64,000 nt of DNA from Massilia sp. W12 (GCF_037300705.1 NZ_CP147776.1:1240001-1304000); one strand, 5' to 3'. Counted from the stretch's first letter, positions 10,855 to 23,253 are shown. Notes: a model not told the origin generated them from the letters alone. Translations and numbers: made by a program.

Positions 10855-13086
10855 ATGGCGAATATGAACCTTCCTGAAGATCCCACCGAAAACTTGAACC
10901 CGGACGCCGCAGCAACCCCTACTGTCAAGCGCCGGCGCGCTGCCGCCAAGGCAGCTCCTGCCACCCCGGCAGATAGCGCAGAGGCGCCTAAGCCGCGCCG
11001 CAAGAAAGCCGCCGCCCAGACTGACGGGCAGACTGAGGCTGCGCTGCAAGAACCGGCGCCCAAGCGCAGCCGTAAGCGCGTTGAAACGCCGCAAGAATCC
11101 GCTGATGCGCCTGAAGCTGCGCAAGAAGCAGCGGCCCCCAAGCGCACACGCAAGCGCAGCGATGTTGTTGAAACCGCTGATGCGCCCGCCGCTGATGCTC
11201 CCGCCGCACCCAAGCGCAGCCGTAAAGCCGCGCCAGCGTCGCTGACGGTGGCGCAAGAGGCTGCGCCGGCGGAAGTGGCTGCAGCGCCGCTGCGCAAGCG
11301 CAGCGCCAAAACTGTCGCCCCGCAAGCGGAAGCGCTCGGCGTCGCGCCTGTCGCCGCCGTCACCGGCGCGCAGGAAGCGGCCCCGCAGCAAGAGACAGAG
11401 GTGCGTCCGGGCAAAACCCGTCGTGAGCGCGCCGAACGCGCCCGCGTACGTCAGGAAAACGGTGAGGCGCCGCGCCAAGAGCGTCAGGAACGTAAAGACA
11501 AGCGCCGCAAGCCGGAAAACCAGCCGGCAGAAAAAGCCGGGGAGGGCGCGGCGGCGCGCGTGGCCGGGCAGGCCGATGCGCCCAGGCATGAACGTGGCCG
11601 GAATCAGGATGGCGCGCGCCGCAACCAGGACAAAGGCGCACACCAGCCGCGCCAGGGCGCGCAAGCCAAGTCCGGCAAGCCGGGGCGTGAGGGGCAGGAG
11701 CAGGAACGCGGCCAGCAGCGCGGCGCTAAAAAGCCTGTGCGCGGCGGCAAATATGATGCGGATGATTTGTTTTCCGCCATCACCTCCGACCAGTTTGATC
11801 ATTTGATGGCGGAAGATGGCAAAGGCGGCAAAAAGCAATTGCGCGAATTGACTGCGGATGATGACGCGCCGAAATTGCACAAAGTGCTGGCTGAGGCCGG
11901 TCTTGGTTCGCGCCGCGAAATGGAAGAATTGATTGTGGCCGGGCGGGTGTCGGTGAATGGCGAGCCGGCCCATATCGGCCAGCGCATTCTGCCCACCGAC
12001 CAGGTGCGCATCAATGGCAAATTGCTGGCGCGTAAAGTCAGCAAAAAGCCGCCGCGTGTTTTGATTTACCACAAGCCGGCTGGTGAAATCGTCAGCCATC
12101 ATGACCCGGAAGGGCGTGATTCGGTGTTTGATCATTTGCCGAATATGAAGAGCGGCAAGTGGCTGGCGGTTGGCCGTCTGGACTACAACACCGAAGGCTT
12201 GTTGTTGTTTACCACTTCCGGCGATTTGGCTAACCGCCTGATGCACCCGCGTTATGGTATCGAACGTGAATATGCTGTGCGCACCCTGGGTGAGCTGGAA
12301 GAAGGCATGCGCCAGAAACTGCTGGCCGGGGTTGAGCTGGAAGACGGCGTGGCGCAATTCGCCAAGATTGCCGATGGCGGCGGCGAAGGCGTCAATAAAT
12401 GGTATCGCGTGGTGATTGGCGAAGGCCGCAACCGTGAAGTGCGCCGTATGTTTGAAGCGATTGGCTTGACCGTGTCGCGCCTGATCCGCACCCGTTACGG
12501 CGCCTTGACCCTGCCGTCGAGCTTGAAGCGTGGCCGTTGGGAAGAGATGGAAGAAAACGCGGTGCGCGCCTTGCTGGCGGCCTGCGGTCTGGAAAAACTC
12601 GCGGCCAGCGGTGAGAAAACGCCGGCAGAGCGGCGCGGCAAGGGGCGCACCCGCAGCGATCCGGAACTCGGTATGCGCGCCACCACGCTGGCCGCCAGCA
12701 TGCCGACCGTGTTTGGCGCAGCGCGCGATGATGCGCCGTTTGCCTTGACCGGGCGCAGCCCTGGCGCGGCGCGTGGCGAAGCCGGGCGTGGCCGTGGCCG
12801 CGAAGCGAATGGGCGGCGCGATGGCGGGCGTGACTTCGGGCGCGATGCGCAAGCCGGCAACGGCGCCCGCAAGCAGGGCCGTGATGCGGGCCGCGACTCG
12901 GGCCGCGATTTTGCGCGCGAAGACGGCCAGCGTCCGGCGCGCGGCAAGCAAGCCGCCGCCAATCCGCTGAAATCCGGCGCGCCGGCCAAGAGCGCGCAGC
13001 AGCGCGGCCCGCGCCGCCAGCCGGATCCTTTGCAAACCACCTTCGGTTATACCGCAGGTAAGGGCGGCAAGCGGCGCGGCAAATAA
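10855..13086 (+). CDS. rluB: 23S rRNA pseudouridine synthase RluB with very long disordered tails
   Basis: RluB isomerises a uridine of 23S rRNA (U2605 in E. coli) during 50S assembly. The catalytic core is complete: S4 RNA-binding domain from about residue 340 ([20 protein letters not shown]) and the RsuA-type motif [12 protein letters not shown] with catalytic Asp443. E. coli RluB is about 290 aa; this protein is 743 aa because an Ala/Lys/Arg/Glu-rich segment of about 330 residues precedes the core and a Gly/Arg-rich tail of about 120 residues follows it. ATG 10855 is 4 nt after scpB; ATG 10864 is an alternative. The tails resemble RNA-chaperone-type disordered regions, and the whole is transcribed as one unit with scpB. 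Confidence 0.9.
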   Translation: MANMNLPEDPTENLNPDAAATPTVKRRRAAAKAAPATPADSAEAPKPRRKKAAAQTDGQTEAALQEPAPKRSRKRVETPQESADAPEAAQEAAAPKRTRKRSDVVETADAPAADAPAAPKRSRKAAPASLTVAQEAAPAEVAAAPLRKRSAKTVAPQAEALGVAPVAAVTGAQEAAPQQETEVRPGKTRRERAERARVRQENGEAPRQERQERKDKRRKPENQPAEKAGEGAAARVAGQADAPRHERGRNQDGARRNQDKGAHQPRQGAQAKSGKPGREGQEQERGQQRGAKKPVRGGKYDADDLFSAITSDQFDHLMAEDGKGGKKQLRELTADDDAPKLHKVLAEAGLGSRREMEELIVAGRVSVNGEPAHIGQRILPTDQVRINGKLLARKVSKKPPRVLIYHKPAGEIVSHHDPEGRDSVFDHLPNMKSGKWLAVGRLDYNTEGLLLFTTSGDLANRLMHPRYGIEREYAVRTLGELEEGMRQKLLAGVELEDGVAQFAKIADGGGEGVNKWYRVVIGEGRNREVRRMFEAIGLTVSRLIRTRYGALTLPSSLKRGRWEEMEENAVRALLAACGLEKLAASGEKTPAERRGKGRTRSDPELGMRATTLAASMPTVFGAARDDAPFALTGRSPGAARGEAGRGRGREANGRRDGGRDFGRDAQAGNGARKQGRDAGRDSGRDFAREDGQRPARGKQAAANPLKSGAPAKSAQQRGPRRQPDPLQTTFGYTAGKGGKRRGK

Positions 13087-13169
13087 AAGATAGACCCGCG
13101 TCACAAAGCGGGCCGGCTGCGGTGGAGTGTCTGATTTCTGCCGCAGATGGCTTCGCTTTGCGTTTTGCA

Positions 13170-13198
13170 TTGCCGCATTGGCGTATTTTCGCTATAAT
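13170..13198 (+). promoter_or_regulatory. Promoter of rimP-nusA-infB
   Basis: TTGCCG (13170-13175), 17-nt spacer, TATAAT (13193-13198). Predicted start of transcription near 13205 gives a leader of about 137 nt that contains the terminator-like hairpin at 13266-13289. Confidence 0.65.
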
Positions 13199-13265
13199 TT
13201 ATAGCTTAATAAAAGTTCGATCCATACACGGCTGATGTTGCTGCAATGGTTTGAATGGCGAGAGG

Positions 13266-13289
13266 ATGGGCATGCGCCCATTTTTTTTT
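13266..13289 (+). terminator. Intrinsic terminator or attenuator in the rimP-nusA leader
   Basis: ATGGGC (13266-13271), loop ATGC, GCCCAT (13276-13281), with nine T (13281-13289, the first T closing the stem). It lies after the promoter and 53 nt before the rimP start, so it would stop the operon transcript unless read through. Confidence 0.65.
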
Positions 13290-13341
13290 GCTGACAAGGC
13301 GGTCCATCCGGGCTGTCAAAGATGAGTAAATGGGGTGAGTT

Positions 13342-13824
13342 TTGCAACTCTTGGATTTGGTCGAAACGACAGTCGCCGGCCTGGGTTATGAGCTGGTGGA
13401 ATTCGAGCGCGCTGAGCGCGGCGTGTTGCGTGTGTATATCGACGTGCTGCCAAATGCGGATCATGCGCATATCACGGTGGAAGACTGCGAAAAAGTCAGC
13501 CATCAGTTATCGCATGTGTTCCTGGTGGAAGATATCGATTATGAACGTCTGGAGGTTTCTTCGCCCGGCTTGGACCGGCCTTTGAAGAAGCTGACGGATT
13601 ATCAGCGTTTTGCCGGCTGCGAAGCCAGCGTCAAGTTGCGCATGGCCTTGCCGGGCACAGCCAACCGCAAAACTTACCAGGGCATCTTGCATGAACCAGA
13701 GGGTGATCAGCTGAAACTCGAATTTGAAGGAAAAGAAGGCCCGGCGATGTTGGAGTTCACACTCGCCGATGTTGATAAGGCACGTCTGGTGCCGAAGGTG
13801 GATTTTAGGAGTCGCAAAGCATGA
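13342..13824 (+). CDS. rimP: Ribosome maturation factor RimP
   Basis: RimP assists 30S subunit maturation. The 160-aa product starts [20 protein letters not shown] and carries the family core [11 protein letters not shown], then [13 protein letters not shown] and [11 protein letters not shown], so both the N-terminal alpha/beta domain and the C-terminal SH3-like domain are present. The start codon is TTG at 13342: GGGGTGAG sits just upstream, and the only in-frame ATG above it is followed at once by a stop. Weak start codons are common for regulated translation genes. The stop overlaps the nusA ATG by 4 nt. Confidence 0.92.
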   Translation: MQLLDLVETTVAGLGYELVEFERAERGVLRVYIDVLPNADHAHITVEDCEKVSHQLSHVFLVEDIDYERLEVSSPGLDRPLKKLTDYQRFAGCEASVKLRMALPGTANRKTYQGILHEPEGDQLKLEFEGKEGPAMLEFTLADVDKARLVPKVDFRSRKA

Positions 13825-15380
13825 GTCGCGAAGTTTTGTTATTGGTCGATGCGTTGGCGCGTGAAAAAAATGTGGACAAGGAAATCGTGTTCGGCGCCCT
13901 CGAACACGCGCTGGCCCAGGCGACCAAGAAGCGTTATGAAGGTGATGTGGATATTCGCGTAGCGATTGATCGCGACACAGGCGAATTTGAATCCTTCCGC
14001 CGCTGGCATGTGGTGCCGGACGAAGCCGGTCTGCAATTGCCGGATCAGGAAATTCTCTTGTTTGAAGCACACGAGCAGATTCCTGATATTGAAGTTGATG
14101 AATACATCGAAGAGCCGATTGAATCGGTAGAGTTTGGCCGCCGTTTTGCGCAAGACACCAAGCAAGTCGTGTTGCAGCGCGTGCGCGACGCTGAACGTGA
14201 GCAAATCCTGAATGATTTCCTGTCGCGCGGCGATTCGCTGGTGACAGGTTCGATCAAGCGCATGGAGCGCGGCGACGCCATCGTCGAGTCCGGCAAGATC
14301 GAAGCGCGCCTGCCGCGCGATCAAATGATCCCCAAAGAAAACCTGCGCATCGGCGACCGTGTGCGCGCTTATATTTTGCGCATCGACCGCAGCATGCGCG
14401 GCCCGCAAGTGATTTTGTCGCGCACCGCGCCGCAATTCATCATGCGCCTGTTCGAGCTGGAAGTGCCGGAAATCGAACAAGGCTTGCTGCAAATCAAATC
14501 CGCTGCGCGCGATCCGGGCGTGCGCGCCAAAATCGCGGTGCATGCGCTGGATAAGCGCATCGACCCGATCGGCACCTGCGTCGGCATGCGCGGCTCGCGC
14601 GTGCAGGCTGTCACCGGCGAACTGGGCGGCGAGCGTGTCGATATCGTGCTGTGGTCGGAAGATCCGGCGCAATTCGTGATCGGCGCGCTGGCGCCGGCGA
14701 ATGTGTCCTCGATTATGGTGGACGAGGAAAAACACGCCATGGACGTGGTGGTGGACGAGGAAAATCTGGCGATTGCTATTGGCCGCAGCGGCCAGAACGT
14801 GCGCCTGGCCTCGGAACTGACTGACTGGAAAATCAACATCATGACGGCGGAAGAATCCGCTGACAAACTGGCGCTTGAACGCGCTGCGATCCGCAGCCTG
14901 TTCATGGAAAAGCTGGATGTGGATTCCGAAGTCGCCGACATCCTGGTGGAAGAAGGTTTCGCCACGCTGGAGGAAATCGCTTACGTGCCGCTGGCTGAAA
15001 TGCTGCAAATCGAAGCTTTCGATGAAGACACCGTGAATGAGCTGCGCAACCGTGCGCGCGATGCGCTGGTGACCGAAGCGATTGCTTCCGAAGAAGGCTT
15101 GGAAGGCATGGAGGAAGGCCTGGTCAATCTGCAGGGGCTGGATCGCCACACCGCAGGCAAACTCGGTTTGGCCGGCATCAAGACCCTGGCGGCATTCGCT
15201 AATCTGGCGTATGACGAATTCGGCGCCATTCTGGCGTTTTCCACGGACCGCGCGCGCGACTTGATCGCCAATGGCTTTGCCGACGCGAGCGATGAAGAAA
15301 TGAAATTGATCGACGCCAAATATGACGATCATGCCAAAGCACTGCAAGAGCAAGCCTGGCGTCTGACTGGCAGCAAGTGA
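13821..15380 (+). CDS. nusA: Transcription termination/antitermination factor NusA
   Basis: NusA binds RNA polymerase and nascent RNA, promotes pausing and intrinsic termination, and takes part in rRNA antitermination. The 519-aa protein has the N-terminal polymerase-binding domain ([20 protein letters not shown]), an S1 domain at about 135-200, two KH domains ([31 protein letters not shown] near residue 316), and two C-terminal acidic helix-hairpin-helix repeats (about 365-490) as in E. coli. ATG at 13821 overlaps the rimP stop (ATGA), implying translational coupling. infB follows after 22 nt. The leader hairpin at 13266-13289 gives a plausible site for NusA feedback. Confidence 0.97.
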   Translation: MSREVLLLVDALAREKNVDKEIVFGALEHALAQATKKRYEGDVDIRVAIDRDTGEFESFRRWHVVPDEAGLQLPDQEILLFEAHEQIPDIEVDEYIEEPIESVEFGRRFAQDTKQVVLQRVRDAEREQILNDFLSRGDSLVTGSIKRMERGDAIVESGKIEARLPRDQMIPKENLRIGDRVRAYILRIDRSMRGPQVILSRTAPQFIMRLFELEVPEIEQGLLQIKSAARDPGVRAKIAVHALDKRIDPIGTCVGMRGSRVQAVTGELGGERVDIVLWSEDPAQFVIGALAPANVSSIMVDEEKHAMDVVVDEENLAIAIGRSGQNVRLASELTDWKINIMTAEESADKLALERAAIRSLFMEKLDVDSEVADILVEEGFATLEEIAYVPLAEMLQIEAFDEDTVNELRNRARDALVTEAIASEEGLEGMEEGLVNLQGLDRHTAGKLGLAGIKTLAAFANLAYDEFGAILAFSTDRARDLIANGFADASDEEMKLIDAKYDDHAKALQEQAWRLTGSK

Positions 15381-15402
15381 ACGAAAGAGAAAAGAGGACT
15401 GA

Positions 15403-18366
15403 ATGGCGAGTAACAACGTAGCCCAATTTGCCACCGAACTGAAGATGCCGGCGGAACAATTGCTGACGCAATTGCGCGCCGCAGGCGTCGCCAAGAGTTC
15501 GGCGTCCGACTCCCTGTCCAAAGAGGACAAGGATAAACTGCTCGACCATCTGCGCCGCCTGCACGGGACCGCGAATGACGGTGAGAAAAAGAAAATCACC
15601 TTAACCCGCAAGGAAACCAGCGAGATCAAACAGGCGGACGCCAGCGGCAAATCGCGCACCATCCAGGTGGAAGTGCGCAAGAAGCGCGTGCTGGTCAAGC
15701 GTGATGATTATCCGGAGTCCACCGCCCGTCCGAGCCAGACCGCCGCGCCGCAAAGCGAAGCAGAGTTGGAAGCCGAACGCATTGCGCAGGAAGAGGATGC
15801 GCGCGAAGCGCAGCGCCAGGCTGAGCGCCAGGCGGCTGAGCTGGCGCGTCAGGAAGCAGAGTTGGCGCGTTTGGACGCCGAGCGTGAAGCACAGGAAAAG
15901 GCGCGTCGCGAAGCGGAAGAAAAAGCCCGTCGCGAAGCCGAGGAAGCCGCTGCGCGCGCAGCCGCCGAAGCCAAGGCCGCCAAAGATGCTGAAGCAGCAG
16001 CTGCTGCAGAGACCAAGAAGCGTGTGATGGAAGAAGAGGCGAAAAAACGCGTCGAAGCCGCCGCCAAGGAAGCTGCGGAACGCGCCGCCCGCGTCGAGCA
16101 GGCGCGCAAAGCGGTAGCGGATGAAGTGGCGCAGATCAAGGCCATGATGGCTCAGCCGCGTCGCGCTGCGCGCGCGCCGGAACCGACCCCGGCCCCGACC
16201 GTGGCGCCGAAAAAAGCACAGGAAGGCACGCTGCACAAGCCTGCTGATAAAAAGCCGGGCACGGCTTCTGAGCGCAATAATGCAGCTGGCGGCGACAAGT
16301 CACGCAATGAAAAACGCACGCCGGCCCCGGCCAATGCGACCCCTGCGGCGCCCAACGCCGGCGCCGCTGCTGAGCGCGGCGATAAGAAATCGGTCAAATC
16401 CGCGAACATGGCTTCGTCCTGGCAGGAAGATTCGCGCAAACCGCGCGGCGGCGGCGGACTCAAAACCCGTGGCGCCGGCGGCAGCGCGCGTGGCGGCGGC
16501 AACGCCGACACCGGGCGCGAAGGCTGGCGCGGCGGTGGCCGTGGCGGCCGCCGTCATGGCCACCATGACGACCGCGAAAGCAATTTCCAAATGCCAACCG
16601 AGGCCGTGATCAAAGAAGTGCATGTGCCGGAAACCATCACCGTGGCCGAACTGGCGCACAAGATGGCGGTGAAAGCCTCTGAAGTCATCAAGATTTTGAT
16701 GAAGCTGGGTCAGATGTGCACCATCAACCAGGTGCTGGATCAGGAAACCGCGATGATCGTGGTTGAAGAAATGGGACACAAGGCGCTGGCCGCCCAGCTC
16801 GACGATCCGGAAGCATTCCTGGCGGAAGGCACGGAAGCGCATCAAAACGCGGAAAGCATGCCGCGCGCGCCTGTGGTGACCGTGATGGGCCACGTTGACC
16901 ATGGTAAAACCTCGCTGCTGGACTACATCCGCCGCACCAAAGTCGCCTCCGGCGAAGCGGGCGGGATTACCCAGCACATCGGCGCCTACCATGTGCAGAC
17001 GCCGCGCGGCATGATCACCTTCCTCGATACCCCGGGCCATGAAGCATTCACCGCAATGCGTGCACGCGGCGCGAAAGCGACCGACATCGTGATTCTGGTG
17101 GTGGCGGCGGATGACGGCGTGATGCCGCAGACCAAGGAAGCGATTGCGCACGCCAAAGCGGCCAATGTGCCCATCGTGGTGGCGATCAACAAGATCGACA
17201 AAGCCGGCGCGAATGCCGATCGCGTATCGCAGGAATTGATCGCTGAACAAGTGGTGCCGGAAGAATACGGCGGCGATTCGCCGTTCGTGCCGGTATCCGC
17301 CAAAACCGGTCAGGGCATTGACGACTTGCTGGAAAACGTCTTGTTGCAAGCTGAAGTGCTGGAACTCAAGGCCCCGGTGGAAGCGCCGGCCCATGGTCTG
17401 GTGGTGGAAGCCCGTCTGGACAAAGGGCGCGGCCCGGTCGCCACCATTCTGGTGCAAGCCGGTACGCTGCGGCGTGGCGATGTGGTGCTGGCCGGCGCAG
17501 CCTATGGCCGCGTGCGCGCCATGCTGGATGAGAACGGCAAGCAGATCAGCGAAGCCGGCCCCTCGATCCCGGTCGAAATTCAAGGTTTGACCGAAGTTCC
17601 GACCGCAGGCGAAGAAGCGATTGTGATGGTGGACGAGCGCAAGGCGCGTGAAATCGCCCTGTTCCGCCAAGGCAAGTACCGCGATGTGAAGCTGGCCAAA
17701 CAGCAGGCTTCCAAGCTGGAAAACATGTTCGAGCAAATGGCCGAAGGCGAAGTCAAGAACCTGCCTTTGATCATCAAGACCGACGTGCAAGGCTCGCAGG
17801 AAGCGCTGGTGCAGTCGCTGCAAAAACTCTCCACCTCCGAAGTACGGGTGCAAGTGGTGCATGCGGCAGTGGGCGGCATTTCGGAATCCGACGTCAATCT
17901 GGCGCTGGCTTCCAAGGCCGTCATCATCGGCTTCAACACCCGCGCCGACGCACAGGCGCGCAAGCAGGCCGAAACCAATGGCGTGGACATCCGTTACTAC
18001 AACATCATTTATGATGCGATCGATGAGATCAAGGCGGCGATGTCGGGCATGTTGGCCCCGGAAAAACGCGAAACCGTTACCGGCATGGTGGAAATCCGCC
18101 AAGTCATCATGGTCAGCAAGGTCGGCGCCATCGCCGGCTGTCTGGTCACCGATGGCGTGGTCAAACGGACTTCTTCGGTGCGTCTGCTGCGCAACAATGT
18201 GGTGGTGTGGAGCGGCGAGATCGACTCCCTGAAACGCTTCAAAGACGACGCCAAAGAAGTGCGCGCCGGTCTGGAATGCGGTTTGTCATTGAAGAACTAC
18301 AATGACATTAAAGAAGGCGATCAGCTCGAAGTGTTTGAAGTGCAGGAAGTCGCGCGCACGCTGTAA
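15403..18366 (+). CDS. infB: Translation initiation factor IF-2
   Basis: IF-2 is the GTPase that brings fMet-tRNA to the 30S subunit and drives subunit joining. The 987-aa protein has an IF2_N domain at residues 1-55, a long Ala/Glu/Arg-rich helical linker (about 115-260), a Gly/Arg-rich stretch (about 345-385), a second IF2_N domain near 400-450, and the G domain: G1 GHVDHGKT at 496-503, G3 DTPGHE from 542, G4 NKID from 596, followed by domains II-IV. AGAGGA precedes ATG 15403. It ends the rimP-nusA-infB unit, with an intrinsic terminator 18 nt after its stop, so rbfA-truB are probably separately transcribed or read through. Confidence 0.97.
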   Translation: MASNNVAQFATELKMPAEQLLTQLRAAGVAKSSASDSLSKEDKDKLLDHLRRLHGTANDGEKKKITLTRKETSEIKQADASGKSRTIQVEVRKKRVLVKRDDYPESTARPSQTAAPQSEAELEAERIAQEEDAREAQRQAERQAAELARQEAELARLDAEREAQEKARREAEEKARREAEEAAARAAAEAKAAKDAEAAAAAETKKRVMEEEAKKRVEAAAKEAAERAARVEQARKAVADEVAQIKAMMAQPRRAARAPEPTPAPTVAPKKAQEGTLHKPADKKPGTASERNNAAGGDKSRNEKRTPAPANATPAAPNAGAAAERGDKKSVKSANMASSWQEDSRKPRGGGGLKTRGAGGSARGGGNADTGREGWRGGGRGGRRHGHHDDRESNFQMPTEAVIKEVHVPETITVAELAHKMAVKASEVIKILMKLGQMCTINQVLDQETAMIVVEEMGHKALAAQLDDPEAFLAEGTEAHQNAESMPRAPVVTVMGHVDHGKTSLLDYIRRTKVASGEAGGITQHIGAYHVQTPRGMITFLDTPGHEAFTAMRARGAKATDIVILVVAADDGVMPQTKEAIAHAKAANVPIVVAINKIDKAGANADRVSQELIAEQVVPEEYGGDSPFVPVSAKTGQGIDDLLENVLLQAEVLELKAPVEAPAHGLVVEARLDKGRGPVATILVQAGTLRRGDVVLAGAAYGRVRAMLDENGKQISEAGPSIPVEIQGLTEVPTAGEEAIVMVDERKAREIALFRQGKYRDVKLAKQQASKLENMFEQMAEGEVKNLPLIIKTDVQGSQEALVQSLQKLSTSEVRVQVVHAAVGGISESDVNLALASKAVIIGFNTRADAQARKQAETNGVDIRYYNIIYDAIDEIKAAMSGMLAPEKRETVTGMVEIRQVIMVSKVGAIAGCLVTDGVVKRTSSVRLLRNNVVVWSGEIDSLKRFKDDAKEVRAGLECGLSLKNYNDIKEGDQLEVFEVQEVARTL

Positions 18367-18383
18367 TATCACGGCGCGCAGCA

Positions 18384-18415
18384 CAAGGGGCGACTTCGGG
18401 TCGCCCCTTGTTTTT
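18384..18415 (+). terminator. Intrinsic terminator after infB
   Basis: Arms CAAGGGGCGAC (18384-18394) and GTCGCCCCTTG (18400-18410), loop TTCGG, then five T. An 11-bp perfect stem. Confidence 0.85.
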
Positions 18416-18420
18416 ATGTG

Positions 18421-18521
18421 GCGCCGGCATTGTTTTGTGCAGGAGCGGCTTTAGCCGCGAACAAAATCAGCCACCAGCGCCAGCATTGTTTTGTGTAGGA
18501 GCGGCTTTAGCCGCGAACAAA
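18421..18521 (+). repeat. Two direct copies of a GTAG-type REP
   Basis: A 45-nt unit at 18421-18465 recurs at 18477-18521 with two differences. Its core, AGGAGCGGCTTTAGCCGCGA, is an imperfect palindrome of the GTAGG-headed REP family known from Pseudomonas, Stenotrophomonas and relatives. The period is 56 nt. Degenerate copies (GCAGGAGCGGC) recur near 19950-19975 after truB. Confidence 0.7.
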
Positions 18522-18617
18522 GGTTGAGTCACATCAAGCCGCATTTTGCAACCGGCGTGCTGTTTGGTGTGTCATCGCGCAGGCTGTCAAGCCGCTGCGC
18601 AAATCAGAAAGAAAATC

Positions 18618-18998
18618 ATGGCTAAGAAAAGCACCGCGCCGCGCGGCATCCGCGTGGCAGACCAGATCCAGCGCGATCTGGCCGAAATCATCAGTTTTGA
18701 ATTGAAAGACCCGCGCGTGGGCATGATCACGCTGACCGAAGTGCAGCTCACACCTGATTATGCGCACGCCAAAATCTGGTTCACCACCCTGGTGGATGAT
18801 CAGAAAGCGGTAGCGCAAACCCTGGCCGGTTTGCAAGCCGCCGCCGGCTATTTGCGCAATCAATTGGGCCGCCGTTTGCACATCCACACCCTGCCGCAAT
18901 TGCATTTCCTGCACGATAACTCGACCGTGCGCGGGATGGCGATGTCGCAGTTGATTGATCAGGCCAACGCCAGCCGCGCCAAGGATGATGAGGCATGA
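18618..18998 (+). CDS. rbfA: Ribosome-binding factor A
   Basis: RbfA binds the 30S subunit near helix 1 of 16S rRNA and aids late maturation and cold growth. The 126-aa product has the KH-like family core ([20 protein letters not shown], then [19 protein letters not shown] and [18 protein letters not shown]). Homology starts at [12 protein letters not shown], so ATG 18618 is chosen over the longer upstream frame; the ribosome site is a weak purine run. Its stop overlaps the truB start by 4 nt (ATGA), giving a coupled rbfA-truB pair. The two REP copies lie in its leader region. Confidence 0.95.
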   Translation: MAKKSTAPRGIRVADQIQRDLAEIISFELKDPRVGMITLTEVQLTPDYAHAKIWFTTLVDDQKAVAQTLAGLQAAAGYLRNQLGRRLHIHTLPQLHFLHDNSTVRGMAMSQLIDQANASRAKDDEA

Positions 18999-19945
18999 AT
19001 AAACCGGCGAAAAAGCCGCGCCGCCTGCTGCACGGTGTTTTATTGCTGGACAAAGACGCCGGCATTTCCAGCAATGACGCGCTGGGCCGCGCCAAATGGC
19101 TGCTGGCCGCCAGCAAAGCCGGCCATACCGGCACGCTGGACCCCTTCGCCACCGGTTTATTGCCCCTGTGTTTCGGTGAGGCCACCAAGTTTTCACAAGA
19201 CTTGCTGGACGCCGATAAAACCTATGAAACCGTGGTGCATCTGGGTGTCGCCACCACCACCGGCGACACCGAAGGCGAGACGCTTCCCTGTCCCGCTTTG
19301 CCGGACTTGAATTCAGCGCAAATTGAAGCCGCATTGGCGCAATTCCGTGGCCCGATCTCCCAGGTGCCGCCGATGTACTCGGCCTTGAAGCGCGACGGCA
19401 AACCGCTGTATGAATATGCGCGCGCCGGCATTGAGCTGGAACGTGAAGCGCGCGCCGTGACGATTCATGAATTAAGCCTGCTCGAATGGCAAGCGCCGTT
19501 TTTGCGCCTGCGCGTGTGCTGCAGCAAAGGCACGTATATCCGCGTGCTGGGTGAGGACATTGGCCGCGCCTTAGGGACGGGGGCGCATTTACAGGCTCTG
19601 CGCCGGGTGCAGGTCGGTGATTTGACATTGGCAGGCGCATACACCGTTGCGCAAATCGAAGCGCTGGCGGAAGACGCGCGCGCCGCTTTGCTGGCCCCGC
19701 TGGACGCTTTGCTCTCCACCTTCCCCGCAGTGCAATTGCCGCCGGACATGGCGCAGCGCTTTGGCCATGGCCAGCGCCTGGCGCTGGGGCGTGATTGCGC
19801 CTTGCCGCCGGGGCGGGTGCGCGTTTATGCGCATGAGGGCGCGCAGCTGGTCTGCGCCCCGCCCACAGCGGGCGCGCGTTTGCTGGGCACAGCGCAATTC
19901 GCCATGCATGGCGTGTTGGCGCCGGAGCGGCTGGTGGTGATGTGA
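18995..19945 (+). CDS. truB: tRNA pseudouridine-55 synthase
   Basis: TruB makes pseudouridine 55 in the T-loop of elongator tRNAs. The 316-aa protein has the catalytic motif [13 protein letters not shown] with Asp49, followed by [20 protein letters not shown] and [15 protein letters not shown], all standard TruB II motifs, plus a C-terminal PUA-like region. The start overlaps the rbfA stop, indicating translational coupling. After it come degenerate REP sequences and then the Nudix gene. Confidence 0.96.
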   Translation: MNKPAKKPRRLLHGVLLLDKDAGISSNDALGRAKWLLAASKAGHTGTLDPFATGLLPLCFGEATKFSQDLLDADKTYETVVHLGVATTTGDTEGETLPCPALPDLNSAQIEAALAQFRGPISQVPPMYSALKRDGKPLYEYARAGIELEREARAVTIHELSLLEWQAPFLRLRVCCSKGTYIRVLGEDIGRALGTGAHLQALRRVQVGDLTLAGAYTVAQIEALAEDARAALLAPLDALLSTFPAVQLPPDMAQRFGHGQRLALGRDCALPPGRVRVYAHEGAQLVCAPPTAGARLLGTAQFAMHGVLAPERLVVM

Positions 19946-20008
19946 TGACGGCAGGAGCGGCTTGCAGCAGGAGCGGCGGCTACAATTCCTCTGTTTATCC
20001 ACCGCTGT

Positions 20009-20036
20009 CGGACGCCGGCTTGCGCTTCGCTTAACC
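20009..20036 (-). repeat. REP-like sequence, reverse copy of the GGGTTAAGCG type
   Basis: On the complement this reads GGGTTAAGCGAAGCG and then GGCGTCC, matching the copy at 3421-3450 in order. It lies between truB and the Nudix gene, next to degenerate GCAGGAGCGGC repeats. Confidence 0.5.
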
Positions 20037-20111
20037 CAGCCTGCGCCAGAGGCTTGTGCATGAGCTGCGGCGCGGCAAACAACTTTGCCGATTTTTTCTC
20101 AAAACAGAATA

Positions 20112-20648
20112 ATGATGCGAACCCAAATATCTGCGCTGCTGGCGCAACACCAGGCTTTCGACGCCACTGAAGCCCGGCATCTGGCCGCCACCATCGAGTT
20201 TGTGCAAACGCATCCCGACTGCTGCAGCCGGCATTGCATTCCGGGACATATTACCGCTTCCGCCTGGGTCATGGCGCCGGATGCATCTGCGGTCTTGCTG
20301 CTGCATCACAAAAAACTCAAGCGCTGGCTGCAGCCGGGCGGCCATCTGGAAGACGATGCCGAGATTCACCTGGCCGCCATGCGTGAAGTGCGCGAAGAAA
20401 GCGGTTTGCAGAACTTGCGCCTGCTGTCGCCGCAAATATTTGATGTCGATGTGCACCAGATCCCGGCGCGCGGCGCGGAAGCCGCACATTATCATTATGA
20501 TGTGCGCTTTTTGCTGCAAGCCGTCGATGCGCAATTGCAGCTCAGCGATGAATCAAATGCCTTGGCCTGGGTCAAGCTGGAGCAAGTGGCGCAATACAGC
20601 GACAGCCCTTCCGTGCTGCGCATGGCGGCGAAAAGCGCGCGCGCCTGA
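20112..20648 (+). CDS. Nudix hydrolase
   Basis: A 178-aa Nudix-fold protein; such enzymes hydrolyse nucleoside diphosphates linked to another moiety. The Nudix box runs from GGHLEDDAEIHLAAM (residues 76-90) into REVREESGL (91-99). The REVREESG catalytic helix is intact, but the Glu of the Gx5E part is Ala83, flanked by Asp82 and Glu84, a small deviation. It has a C-terminal strand-helix unit (ALAWVKLEQV). Two ATGs at 20112 and 20115 begin the protein; the ribosome site is poor. The sequence type resembles uncharacterised beta-proteobacterial hydrolases; the substrate is unknown. Confidence 0.88.
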   Translation: MMRTQISALLAQHQAFDATEARHLAATIEFVQTHPDCCSRHCIPGHITASAWVMAPDASAVLLLHHKKLKRWLQPGGHLEDDAEIHLAAMREVREESGLQNLRLLSPQIFDVDVHQIPARGAEAAHYHYDVRFLLQAVDAQLQLSDESNALAWVKLEQVAQYSDSPSVLRMAAKSARA

Positions 20649-20974
20649 TTTTGCGCCACAAAATGGGGGCGCGGCGGACATCTGTTTCATCGCCGCCGCT
20701 GTTGCCGGCGGGCCACGCAGCAGCATTTTGTGACAAGCCCGCCCCACCCGAGAAAAGTTTCCAAAAAGAAAAATTAAACTGTACGGCCACAGACAAAGCC
20801 GCTATAATTTCGCGCGCCGCATCTCAGAAGCATAGCGCACCAGTCTGCTATGCGCCGGTTGCGCTGCGCTGCAACATGCTATAATGCCGCGCCCGTTGCA
20901 GCCCGGGCGCCAACGCCTGCACCGTCAGAACATGCCGGTGGCATTCCGGTACCCTGTTATTCCTGAAAGTGACC
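20649..20974. other. 326-bp spacer before typA
   Basis: It holds two -10-like TATAAT boxes (20803-20808 and 20880-20885) and a leader stem GCGCCCG/CGGGCGC (20889-20895 with 20904-20910). No gene is seen. Confidence 0.5.
20803..20885 (+). promoter_or_regulatory. Two candidate -10 boxes for typA
   Basis: TATAAT occurs at 20803-20808 and at 20880-20885. Neither has a good -35: TGTACG lies 17 nt upstream of the first, TTGCGC 15 nt upstream of the second. Confidence 0.35.
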
Positions 20975-22810
<1,836 letters not shown>

Positions 22811-22831
22811 TGCTGGTTTGACGTGATGATG

Positions 22832-22860
22832 ACGCCGCCGCAAGGGCGGCGTTGTTGTTT
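22832..22860 (+). terminator. Intrinsic terminator after typA
   Basis: Arms ACGCCGCC (22832-22839) and GGCGGCGT (22845-22852), then a T-rich but interrupted tract. It sits between convergent typA and the DUF1801 gene. Confidence 0.6.
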
Positions 22861-22881
22861 GTGGCGCCGACTTAAATTGGC

Positions 22882-23253
22882 TTATCCCTGCTGCGCGGCG
22901 CGCAGCGCCAGCAAAAGATATTCCGCCAATTTTTTCTCCTCGATTTGCGCCAGCGTATGCAATTTGATATGACGGCGGCCTTTGCCGGCGCCTTCCAGAA
23001 AGCCGTAAGGATCGGCGATTTTGGCGCCATGCCCAAATTCCACACTGACATGCGCGGTATAAGCGAATACGCCGCCAAACTGCACGCCGTCAGCAAACAA
23101 AATGCCGCCGTATTTCACTTCTTCACTCAGGTTTTCCAGACTGGCCTGCGCCAGCGCGCGCACAGCTTCGACGATTTCATAGATTTGCGGCTTGAGCAGG
23201 CGAATATCGTCCAGCAGCGCCGGGACGGATTGTTTGACTTTGGCGGTAGGCAT
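22882..23253 (-). CDS. DUF1801-family protein
   Basis: A 123-aa soluble protein with the DUF1801 (YdhG-like) layout: an N-terminal helix pair (SVPALLDDIRLLKPQIYEIV), the strand FADGVQFGGVFAYTAHVSVEF, and the C-terminal RRHIKLHTLAQIEEKKLAEYL. The fold is related to frataxin/CyaY-like proteins; no biochemical role is established that I can name with confidence. ATG 23253 is the first methionine of the homologous region. It is followed 48 nt upstream by the GFA-family gene on the same strand, so the two may be cotranscribed. Confidence 0.85.
   Translation of the reverse strand: MPTAKVKQSVPALLDDIRLLKPQIYEIVEAVRALAQASLENLSEEVKYGGILFADGVQFGGVFAYTAHVSVEFGHGAKIADPYGFLEGAGKGRRHIKLHTLAQIEEKKLAEYLLLALRAAQQG

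Noticed and set aside
10558-13170. An 870-codon open frame antisense to rluB, and similar long antisense frames over nusA, infB and typA
   Set aside because: They mirror the codon pattern of high-GC genes on the other strand, have no ribosome site and no recognisable domains; the sense genes are certain.
13200-13341. A tRNA gene upstream of rimP, as in E. coli metY-rimP
   Set aside because: No cloverleaf or CCA-end pattern is seen; the segment is a leader with a terminator-like hairpin.
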